Assembly (NCBI GenBank): GCA_031316115.1
Contig: JALDRC010000004.1
Span: forward strand, 284,859 to 348,858
Origin: Nitrososphaeraceae archaeon
GTDB taxonomy: Archaea; Thermoproteota; Nitrososphaeria; Nitrososphaerales; Nitrososphaeraceae
DNA length: 64,000 nt
Reading direction: 5' to 3'
The translations under genes and the position numbers were made by a program. Below the pieces are notes generated by a model. That model was not told the origin of the DNA. It did no database searches and was given only the letters and a program-made list of their open reading frames with translations. Within the stretch, counting starts at the first letter, position 1, and every line of letters starts with the position of its first letter. Positions 56,706-64,000 of the stretch are shown here, piece after piece.

Positions 56706-58928
56706 TTATTTTAGACTATTTTTAATTTTCTTGGCAGTTATTGGTCCAATTTTGGATATGTGTGATAATTTTTCCTCAGGAGTAGCTCTTAATGTGATAA
56801 TATCTTTGATCCCGGCATCATAAAGCGTTCTAGCCCTGATCCTTCCTATTCCTTCTATTTTTATTATTGGTATTAATTCTTTCTTTACTCCATACTTTAT
56901 TCTAATTTTTAAATTGGCTAGGATTGGAAGCAAATCTCCTCTATTAAATAATTTGGCAAACTCATATAGAGAATATGATAACCAATTTCCGGATTCAGAA
57001 ATTTTGTACATATCTCCTGGTTCAACCCCTAATTTATCGCTTAAATTTCTATCGTTAGTTTCGTTGATCCATTCATACAAGGCTAGAAAACTACGTGAAC
57101 AATTATACTCATCTATTTCTAGTAGTAAATTCTCAGAATGTCTTCTAATTATATCATAAAAATTATCTAGATCTTTTTTTCTTAAAGATAACTTTGGGTA
57201 AAAATCATAACATTCAGTAATTAAATGTAAAAATCTTATCTCTAGATTTTCATAATCGATAGATTCTGTCATATCTATATCATTTTTTATGTGTACCTTT
57301 GGTATCAAATTTATTGCATTTCTAAATTCTACAGCTGACAGTGGATCTAAATACAAAGTAGATGTTTTTTTGCCAAATTCGGTAGAAAGATATCTTTCTT
57401 TTTTTGATTTAACTAAACCCCACTCTTCTAGTGATTCCAAGGCTGTGTCAAGTTTAAAGATAATAGTAGATTTTCTAGATTTTCGACCAAATAAAGTATC
57501 TAAGAATATTTCATATAATTCTGTTTTTTTTATTCCTGGTACAGTAGAAATTGTACTTAATAGATGAAATCGTAAAGCTTTTTCACTAAATAATTTTGAT
57601 GTAATCGGTTCTGGAGTTCCTAGAACATAATGATCATAGAGATCATCAGAATTCATTCCTGATTCTGTTATAATTATAGATTCTCCAAAAGTATCATATT
57701 TTGGTCTACCAGCACGTCCACATAGTTGTTTATATTCAAGAATACTGATTGGAACATTTGATCCATAATCAAAATCATATCGTAAAACACTTGCAAGTAT
57801 AACCCTTCTTGCCGGCAAGTTAACTCCAGCTGCTAATGTAGGAGTAGATACCAATAGTTTTACAATTCCTTCTTTGAAGGATTCCTCAAGAATTTTTCTT
57901 GCTTCTGGGTCAAGACCTGCATGATGAAACCCTACTCCCTTTGAAACCAATTTTGCCAGATTTTTTGTAAGTTCTGTATCATTAGATATTTTTAAGAATG
58001 TTGATGAGATTTTTGTAGCTTTTTTTATTTGTTCTTTATTTAATAGTTTAAAAACACTTTCTGCTGATCTAGCGGCTAATGAGGCTGCTCTTTTTCTAGT
58101 TTCAGCAAAGATTATAACTTGTCCACCTTTTTCTATAGAATCCAATGCTACATCTATTGATTCAGATGAAATTGACGAATATCGATTTATTTTGAATCTT
58201 TGGTTATCGTTTGTACGTATTACTCCCTGATCATAAACACCCTCAATGAGATTTGTAGGTCTCCAATCACTTTCTATAAGTTTACAATCTAGCCATTCAG
58301 AAATTTCGACAGAATTTGATACAGTGGCACTTAATGCTAAGATTTGTGATTCTTTATAAAATTTTTTTATTTTGGTTATCATCATTTCAAGGGTTGGACC
58401 ACGATCTTTATCGCTTATCAGATGAATTTCATCTATAATAAAAACTCCTACATTAGACAACATTTCTGTATTATTACGTATGAGAGCATCTAACTTTTCA
58501 TTTGTTAAAATTACTATATTTGCATCCAGGAGATCTTTTCCTGAAGAATCGTAATCTGCAGTAGCTATTTTAATAATTAAATTATTTTTTACTTTATTCT
58601 TTTTATCTTTATTTTTGTTGATACTTGAAGTTAATATTTTTTCTTCAAAATTGATACTGTCGAGAGCTAAAAAATCATTGTATTTTTCAGTAGCTAGTGA
58701 CTTTAAAGGTGTGATATAAATCACTTTTTTATTTTTCTCTAAGGCTTTGACTGCAGCCATTATTGCAATTAAGGTTTTCCCGCTTGCGGTAGGAGATGTT
58801 ATTAGTAAATTTTTTCCTTCCAAAAGGCCATTTGAAATTGCTTGTTTTTGGATTGGATAAAGTGAATCATAACCTATTTCCTTCATTACCATTTCAAGAT
58901 TTTTATCTTTAATTTGTTGTAATGTCAT
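56706..58928 (-). CDS. Hel308/Ski2-like DNA helicase
   Basis: Starts at the ATG at 58928, which follows an AGGAGAG site 8 nt away; a TTG seven codons earlier is open. About 740 aa. ITSPTASGKTLIAI (Walker A), DEIHLI, ALSATVSNS, FHHAGLDPEARK and QLCGRAGRPKYD are superfamily 2 motifs. Winged-helix and ratchet domains follow, and the end has helix-hairpin-helix (GIGRIRARTLYDAGI and IGPITAKKIK). Hel308 unwinds stalled forks in archaea. No adjacent partner on the strand. Confidence 0.92.
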   Translation of the reverse strand: MTLQQIKDKNLEMVMKEIGYDSLYPIQKQAISNGLLEGKNLLITSPTASGKTLIAIMAAVKALEKNKKVIYITPLKSLATEKYNDFLALDSINFEEKILTSSINKNKDKKNKVKNNLIIKIATADYDSSGKDLLDANIVILTNEKLDALIRNNTEMLSNVGVFIIDEIHLISDKDRGPTLEMMITKIKKFYKESQILALSATVSNSVEISEWLDCKLIESDWRPTNLIEGVYDQGVIRTNDNQRFKINRYSSISSESIDVALDSIEKGGQVIIFAETRKRAASLAARSAESVFKLLNKEQIKKATKISSTFLKISNDTELTKNLAKLVSKGVGFHHAGLDPEARKILEESFKEGIVKLLVSTPTLAAGVNLPARRVILASVLRYDFDYGSNVPISILEYKQLCGRAGRPKYDTFGESIIITESGMNSDDLYDHYVLGTPEPITSKLFSEKALRFHLLSTISTVPGIKKTELYEIFLDTLFGRKSRKSTIIFKLDTALESLEEWGLVKSKKERYLSTEFGKKTSTLYLDPLSAVEFRNAINLIPKVHIKNDIDMTESIDYENLEIRFLHLITECYDFYPKLSLRKKDLDNFYDIIRRHSENLLLEIDEYNCSRSFLALYEWINETNDRNLSDKLGVEPGDMYKISESGNWLSYSLYEFAKLFNRGDLLPILANLKIRIKYGVKKELIPIIKIEGIGRIRARTLYDAGIKDIITLRATPEEKLSHISKIGPITAKKIKNSLK

Positions 58929-58936
58929 GATTCCTT

Positions 58937-58943
58937 CTCTCCT
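58937..58943 (-). promoter_or_regulatory. Shine-Dalgarno site of the Hel308 gene
   Basis: AGGAGAG, 8 nt before the ATG at 58928; it decides the start. Confidence 0.6.
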
Positions 58944-59124
58944 AATCAAACAAGTATTAGATGAGATATTATTAATTGTTGTATTTTAGTAAGAAACTAT
59001 AATATGAAAATAATTAATCTAACATGCTTGATTATTATGAAGATTAGTAAATTCAGAGATAAAAGATGAAACAAACGATAGATATTAAATATATAGAGAA
59101 GAAAAAAGGATTATTTTATTACAT

Positions 59125-59244
59125 GCCGGGGTACCCAAGCTAGGTAAGTCAACATGACCCTAAGAGGGGTCAGCCTCGAGATCATATTAGGACGTGCTAG
59201 CTGATGTCTATCCAGACTCGTGGGTTCGAGTCCCACTCCCGGCG
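59125..59244 (+). tRNA. tRNA-Ser(CGA) with two introns
   Basis: Acceptor GCCGGGG (59125-59131) pairs with TCCCGGC (59237-59243), discriminator G59244, as usual for archaeal Ser. Anticodon CGA is at 59177-59179 in loop CTCGAGA with stem TCAGC/GCTGA. The long variable arm GTCT-ATCC-AGAC and T arm GTGGG-TTCGAGT-CCCAC are clear. The gene is 120 nt; 18 nt (59181-59198) must be removed at the 37/38 site and about 16 nt from the D loop (near 59147-59163) to reach 86 nt. Confidence 0.88.
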
Positions 59245-59572
59245 CTGAATCCTCGGTTCGAATCCTATTTTCTGTTTCCATTATTATTGTTAATGTTAAC
59301 TAAGAATTAATCTTTTTCTCTAATTATTACACCAAATGGTTTTGAGTATCTAGTAATGGATTGAATTAAAATTGCTTTTTTTAATCTTTTTTAAATTATG
59401 TTAAAAAGAAGAGTTATGTTGAATTTTAAAGTATCTAGAAAGAAAATAAAATAGTAGTTGAATCTCAATATATCGTATTATGATTTATAGTAATTGGGTA
59501 GATTTTAGTTAATTTTTAACCTCATCTTTATGCAAATGAATAAATCTTTAGTAAAGATTGTAAACATTAGAG
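59245..59572. other. Region between tRNA-Ser and the 480-aa gene
   Basis: 328 bp. Just after the tRNA, 59250-59275 contains ggttcgaatcc, a T-arm-like motif without matching stem, possibly a relic tRNA end. The rest is AT-rich with nothing recognised. Confidence 0.35.
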
Positions 59573-61015
59573 CTAAGTTGTTTTGCTCATAGGTTTTTGG
59601 TCATACATGTGTAAAAATTTTAGTACAGTTGATTGGTCAAAGAATGGACAATTAACTATATGCTTACCATTAAATACAGGAGTAATCTCTATCAATCCTT
59701 CTTTTCTTATCTGGTTTAGGTCAGACATTGTCTGTAATACTTGAGCTTTTTGTGGATCTTTCCATGCTACAAACAATATTCTCCACATAGGACTATAGTT
59801 TGGATCTTCTAGATTTACTGGTGAGATAGGAGGTTGGAAGCCCTGAGGTCCACCATCCTTTATTCCATTGATAAATTGATAGAAATCAACTGCTACTGGT
59901 GTATATGATAATAATTCATTTGCAGGAGAGTAAACTATTCCGCCCTTTATGATATCATCAGTCATAGGTGTAGCATCTGTTACCAACCAATATATTGTTG
60001 TACCATCTGGACCAAATCCTCGCATAGCAACCATCGTAACCACCATCTCAGTAGTATCAACGTTGGTTACTTGTCCTCCAACAAAAGGTGTATCATCATA
60101 TATTATTTTATCAGATCTAATTTTAAGAGAATCTCCTTTCCATTTGATTGCTGGAGAGTTTATTGTTAGATCTGGAGTGGTATTATTAACCCGTAATTCT
60201 CCTGCTCTTTGAGCTGATAGTATTTCTTGTTCAGATTTTAATTCCGTTACTTTGGATTGATTTAGCCACTCGACAAAATTAACATGTTTTAGTGAACTGT
60301 AACTGGTATCTCCAGGTTTTTCGGTTAATACTGTAGGTTGAAAACCAAGATGTCCTTTGCCTGTTAATCCATTTTTAAAGATATATGCTTCATTCAATGC
60401 AGCTAGTGGAGTTTGTTTTAAAACTTTAGTATGATGTATAGGAAATTCTCTGTTATGTTTTGTTAACTGGTGGGATAATATATTATCAGATGAGTCAAAA
60501 GTTACAAGAAAAATTTCATTACCATTTTCATAGCCTTTTTGCATTGGAATATCAATTACAATTTTTGACATTGCCAATTTCAATTTAGATCCTGGTCCTT
60601 TCATTTCTGAAAAATTAACATCAGGTATAACTTCAGACATAGTTTTATCTATGTCAGTATAAGTTTTTGTTGTGCTATTTGCTATCTGAAATGATGATGA
60701 TTGTGGTGGTAATAATGGTTGTTTGAGTGACAATGATGATTGTAATTTAATTTCTAACAGAGCATCTTCGTCTAATTCTGAGTCTAATAATTCTGATCTT
60801 GATGTTGTAATATTTTGGTTTAATGGGTATTGTGCATATCCATTTTGAAGAAAAACTTGTTCTTCATGTATAGAAAATAAATCCAATTCTTTGTGCAAAG
60901 ATAGAAATGTTGAACTAAAAATTACAATTATTACTGTTATGGTAATTAAAATTAAACATAAGCTATATACAAATTTAGGTATAAAATCATTACAATCAAG
61001 TTTATTATTTTTCAT
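59573..61015 (-). CDS. Membrane-anchored protein with two related extracellular domains
   Basis: 480 aa. One N-terminal transmembrane helix (about 15-37) leaves the rest outside. The extracellular part contains a duplicated unit: FKNGLTGKGHLGFQPTVL...FVEWLNQSKVTEL and FINGIKDGGPQGFQPPIS...FVAWKDPQKAQVL share spacing GFQP, D-x-(S/N)-YS, F-V-x-W and a following Gly-Leu. Between them, IYDDTPFVGGQVTNV. No known enzyme motif. A surface or substrate-binding protein is inferred. Confidence 0.65.
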   Translation of the reverse strand: MKNNKLDCNDFIPKFVYSLCLILITITVIIVIFSSTFLSLHKELDLFSIHEEQVFLQNGYAQYPLNQNITTSRSELLDSELDEDALLEIKLQSSLSLKQPLLPPQSSSFQIANSTTKTYTDIDKTMSEVIPDVNFSEMKGPGSKLKLAMSKIVIDIPMQKGYENGNEIFLVTFDSSDNILSHQLTKHNREFPIHHTKVLKQTPLAALNEAYIFKNGLTGKGHLGFQPTVLTEKPGDTSYSSLKHVNFVEWLNQSKVTELKSEQEILSAQRAGELRVNNTTPDLTINSPAIKWKGDSLKIRSDKIIYDDTPFVGGQVTNVDTTEMVVTMVAMRGFGPDGTTIYWLVTDATPMTDDIIKGGIVYSPANELLSYTPVAVDFYQFINGIKDGGPQGFQPPISPVNLEDPNYSPMWRILFVAWKDPQKAQVLQTMSDLNQIRKEGLIEITPVFNGKHIVNCPFFDQSTVLKFLHMYDQKPMSKTT

Positions 61016-62016
61016 AATTTTATGGAGATCTTGTTTTATATAACTATTTTATGAATTAATATTTAACATATATCTCATAATTGGGAGAGTTTTTTTGTTT
61101 TAGTACTATTTTTTCCATTTTTCAATATTTAGCTCTAGAGTTAATTTGTACTGTTTGTAATTCTCAATCCCGATATTTAGTCTATCTTAATTAATGAACA
61201 TTCATGAAATGTAACCAATTCTCCTATTTTCATAAGGATCTTTAAATAATTATTTTGATACTTTCGTAGATATCTGTTTTTTAATTTGTTTTAATGCAGA
61301 ATTTATTTCGCAATAATATATCTAAAGTTTATCGTAGTAATATGGATCTACCTCTCTAACATTAAGATGTGACTCAATCAAATAAGTGAGTAATAAATAT
61401 GCAAGATGTCTGTATCGGATTTACAAGTTGCTATCATTACTTTTTGCTATTGTTTTAGTCTTAATTGGACTTGCCAGTTTTACGCCTATTCCATTTCTCT
61501 GAAATACATATTTCTGCTATTGATTAACTAAAAATCAACTTTTATTAAGTTATTATCTAAATTAGATATAAATTTTTATTCCTGGAACATATTATAATAT
61601 TTTGATTCTACCTATGTAGAATAATTGTCTTATATTAACCCTAAACCCAATTTTTCTTTCTAAGGTTTAATACATTATAATACTTTTTTTGATTTTAATC
61701 TTGTTATTTTTATTTTCATATGATTATCCAGAACAATTAATCAGATCCAGATATACAAATTGGCAAATGTTTATCGTTGATGATTTGGTTACCCATATAA
61801 AGAGTCTAAAACATATCCTCACCTAACAACCAAGAGCTTAATATAGATGTACCAGGTACTCTAAAAAGTTAATCAGTTAAATAAGTGAACGAGATAACAA
61901 TAAACACTTTTATATGTATTCGGCAATAGTATAATCCAGAAGGTTTCCACATGATTTTAACATATATTCTAAAAAATCGTTAGCAATTTAACCGAGAAAA
62001 AATAAAAACTACCTTA
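61016..62016. other. 1-kb region of unclear content
   Basis: Mostly stop-rich AT DNA. A possible microprotein is listed separately at 61386-61502. No tRNA, repeat or transposon motif was found elsewhere. Confidence 0.35.
61386..61502 (+). CDS. Possible membrane microprotein, 38 aa
   Basis: A GTG-started ORF gives SNKYARCLYRIYK, then one hydrophobic segment LLSLLFAIVLVLIGLASF, ending TPIPFL. The basic-then-hydrophobic pattern is that of a single-pass membrane peptide. No neighbour on the same strand within 500 bp. Low confidence. Confidence 0.3.
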   Translation: MSNKYARCLYRIYKLLSLLFAIVLVLIGLASFTPIPFL

Positions 62017-62457
62017 TTGAAATACAGAAAAGACAATAGCTGGTTTAGAAGACGTTGGTTAGATTTTAGACAAGGACACAGTATTTATTTAATCTTTATT
62101 TTGACCTTTGCTAATTTTATAACAATTCAATACAAATTGTTATTGGATAAAATTCCCTCTGTGGATTCCCTAACTGGAGGTAATATTATAGGATTTGCTA
62201 CCATATTTATTGCATTATATGTTCCTCTAGGAATAATAATAGGATATTGGCATAGAAAGAGTCAATGGAAAGTAGAAGCAGAAGCCTTATTTAGAGAGAA
62301 TAAAATCGGAGCCACCATGTGGTTATTTGTGATAGATCTAATTGATGGAAAAGTCACAGAAAAAGAAAAGAAAGAAATGAGAGACATGTTATTAAAAATT
62401 ACTAAAGATAGGCATAAGATTTCTGGTGACAAAATTGACAACAATAACGATAAATAG
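62017..62457 (+). CDS. Membrane protein, 146 aa
   Basis: 146 aa from a TTG. A basic N-terminus (SWFRRRWLDFRQGHS), two transmembrane segments (about 24-42 and 57-77) and a charged cytoplasmic tail (about 85-146) with helices EKEKKEMRDMLLKI. Resembles uncharacterised ammonia-oxidising-archaeal membrane proteins. Function unknown. Confidence 0.6.
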   Translation: MKYRKDNSWFRRRWLDFRQGHSIYLIFILTFANFITIQYKLLLDKIPSVDSLTGGNIIGFATIFIALYVPLGIIIGYWHRKSQWKVEAEALFRENKIGATMWLFVIDLIDGKVTEKEKKEMRDMLLKITKDRHKISGDKIDNNNDK

Positions 62458-62695
62458 TCCTAATATTAAATTAATTCAATAAAATATATAAAACATGTTT
62501 TATATTCTAATTGCTAAAACCTAAAAACAGATTGAGAATTCATAATATTGTCGACCAACAATATTTCCAAACAATTATTGTTCAATACTTCGTAAAATAT
62601 TATGATCGATAATATTTATTAAGTTTAAATGAGTTAATAGTCAAGTTATTAAAATATTGTATTTTGTCTTTTATCTGTTTCCATTACTATTTTTG

Positions 62696-63181
62696 CTAAT
62701 GTATAATCAATACAGGACGTATAGAATTTTCTATTACCTTTCTTGATACACTTCCTAATGTTTTAATTTTTGAAATTCCTTTAAGGCCTACATTTCCCAT
62801 TACTATCAAATCTATATTTTCTAGTTCTGAGAACTTTAATATTTCTTCTGTTGGATCTCCAGAAAGAACCACGCCTTTTATGGAAAAACCATTAGATTTA
62901 ATTTTTTTTATTTTATCTTCCAGCGTTTTTTTAGCATCTATTTTAATGTCTATTGCCGTATCTTTTAGATACTGTTCTAAGGTAATCATATCACCTGTCT
63001 TTGGCGACTGAATGCGTCTTGAAGAAAATGATCCCGTCGAATATGAAGACAAGTTGACTACATGTAATAGTATAAGTTCTTGTTGTTGTTCCTTCATAGA
63101 TTTAACAAGATCAATTGCATAGCTTAGAGCATTCTCCGCAGGTTTAGAATAATCATATGGTACTATAATCTTTTTGATCAT
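62696..63181 (-). CDS. Universal stress protein (UspA) family
   Basis: 161 aa. VPYDYSKPAENALSYAIDLV opens the fold and VMGNVGLKGISKIKTLGSVS is the ATP-binding G-(2x)-G-(9x)-G(S/T) motif. Single domain. Likely a nucleotide-binding stress protein; the trigger is unknown. Confidence 0.9.
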   Translation of the reverse strand: MIKKIIVPYDYSKPAENALSYAIDLVKSMKEQQQELILLHVVNLSSYSTGSFSSRRIQSPKTGDMITLEQYLKDTAIDIKIDAKKTLEDKIKKIKSNGFSIKGVVLSGDPTEEILKFSELENIDLIVMGNVGLKGISKIKTLGSVSRKVIENSIRPVLIIH

Positions 63182-63525
63182 TTCAAATATTATAGAATTT
63201 AATATCTATATTTCTTTAACTTTTTGTACTTTCTGATATAGGTTACAATCTCATTTAACAAGAGTAACACTTTCCAGTTCTTCTAATAGATAGTGTAGAA
63301 GTTAGGAATCTCTTTCATCAACACTTATCGGTATTATCAATACTATTTGATAGAAAAATTTTGCTTAGCAATAGTATGTTTAGATTACTACAAGCCTAAA
63401 AATTATATTCTTGCATTATTTGGTTCTCAGAAAAAAGCACTGATTTCATTCATTAAGAGTATCAGAGACAAAGAAAGATACAGAAGAATATTTGCAGTAA
63501 AGTAAAAGATGGTAGAAATATCTTA

Positions 63526-64000
63526 GAGCCTATCCCAAAAATAGATAGGAAGATAGCTCCTTTGTTTCCTATCATCTCTCATAATGTTTAAGAGTAAAAA
63601 GTATGTTAGAACAATTACCAGTATTCCAGATGATTTATGGGATGAAATTAAAAATATTCTACCAGATGAGAAACCAGAGAATACAATTGGAAGACCAATT
63701 GTTCCCTACAGAAAAGTCCTTGATGGTATAGTATTTGTATTGAGAACTGGATGTCAATGGAAAATGTTACCTAAAGAATATGGTTCAGGTTCAACATGTC
63801 ATAGAAGATTTCAAGAATGGATGCAATTAGGTATATTTGATCTAGTTTGGACCAGATTACTAAAATTATATGATAAAAAGATAGGCATCAAATGGAATTG
63901 GCAATCACTTGATAGCATCTCTATAAAATCACCTTTAGGGGGGCGATGACTAGTCATAACCCTACTGATAGGAGTAAATTAGGTAGTAAAAGACATATTC
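63526..64000 (+). mobile_element. IS5-family insertion sequence, left end (truncated by window)
   Basis: A putative left terminal inverted repeat gagcctatcccaaaa (63526-63540) is followed 43 bp later by an IS5-type transposase gene running out of the window. The right end is not visible. Confidence 0.7.
63584..64000 (+). CDS. IS5-family transposase with frameshift at a G6 run (partial)
   Basis: The first frame (to a stop at about 63949) reads IPDDLWDEIKNILPDEKPEN, TGCQWKMLPKEYGSGSTCHRRFQEW and DSISIKSPLGG, the N-terminal DNA-binding part and the first catalytic Asp region. After six G at about 63939-63944, the next frame continues AMTSHNPTDRSKLGSKRHI, the conserved IS5 continuation. One extra G, or a -1 shift, joins them. 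Two-ORF IS5 elements of this kind are known to use slippage or frameshifting, so it is more likely active than decayed. Confidence 0.82.

Noticed and set aside
59250..59275. T-arm-like ggttcgaatcc after tRNA-Ser
   Set aside because: The flanking bases do not form a T stem or an acceptor; kept only as a possible relic.
1..64000. CRISPR array, rRNA genes, prophage modules or toxin-antitoxin systems
   Set aside because: None seen: no spaced direct repeats, no rRNA signature, no phage structural or integrase gene, no recognisable toxin/antitoxin pair.

Overview
The window is AT-rich DNA from an ammonia-oxidising archaeon (Thaumarchaeota/Nitrososphaeria). The direct evidence is archaeal amoA, amoX and amoB at 11.9-13.8 kb and two small membrane proteins at 16.4-17.2 kb of the kind described as extra AMO subunits. 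The informational genes are archaeal: aIF6, TiaS, archaeosine-type TGT, Hel308, Pcc1, Lsm, proteasome beta, uS15. All four tRNA genes are multi-intron. amoC is absent from the window and amoB is transcribed away from amoA/amoX. This layout and the low GC fit a Nitrososphaerales (Nitrosocosmicus-like) genome better than a marine Nitrosopumilus, but that assignment is inference.

Layout. 0-4.3 kb: 3'-truncated HMG-CoA synthase (isoprenoid lipids), then mqnC, mqnE and mqnD of the futalosine menaquinone route. 4.3-8.8 kb: small membrane, repeat-rich and unknown proteins, tRNA-Leu(UAA), and the PLP synthase pair pdxS-pdxT. 8.6-11.7 kb: a 51-aa cysteine-rich microprotein followed by the two subunits of a 2-oxoacid:ferredoxin oxidoreductase. 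11.9-17.2 kb: the amo region, interrupted by about 2.5 kb of non-coding DNA holding two decayed transposases. 17.2-20.7 kb: tightly packed rps15, RecJ/Cdc45-like, pcc1, serS. 21.5-31.8 kb: HIT protein, ilvD, ferredoxin, an AK6/Fap7-type kinase broken by a homopolymer frameshift, Lsm-tgtA, leuC-leuD, proteasome beta. 32.0-37.2 kb: a MoaD-E1 fusion, thrC, hisI, tiaS, tRNA-iMet and tRNA-Leu(CAG). 37.3-44.5 kb: aIF6, secreted or membrane unknowns, an ABC ATPase, a glycosyltransferase, aspartate kinase, ilvE and a phosphoribosyltransferase. 44.6-49.2 kb: phosphate uptake (pstS facing phoU, pstA, pstC; no pstB here). 49.4-53.8 kb: FMN reductase and an overlapping operon SixA-Ppx/GppA-two thymidylate-kinase-like proteins. 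53.9-63.2 kb: small unknowns, a GT4 glycosyltransferase, Hel308, tRNA-Ser(CGA), a duplicated-domain surface protein and a universal stress protein. The window ends inside an IS5-family element.

Together the genes cover ammonia oxidation, quinone synthesis, branched-chain, threonine and histidine biosynthesis, PLP supply, phosphate uptake and RNA maturation, as expected for an autotrophic AOA. The less ordinary items are: (i) four of four tRNAs with two introns each, several at non-canonical positions; (ii) three conserved reading frames interrupted exactly at homopolymers (A10, A7, G6), either slippage sites or sequence errors; (iii) the SixA-Ppx-Tmk-Tmk operon, in which one Tmk has lost its Walker A lysine; (iv) the MoaD-E1 fusion; (v) a 47-bp tandem duplication and a transposon graveyard beside the accessory AMO genes.
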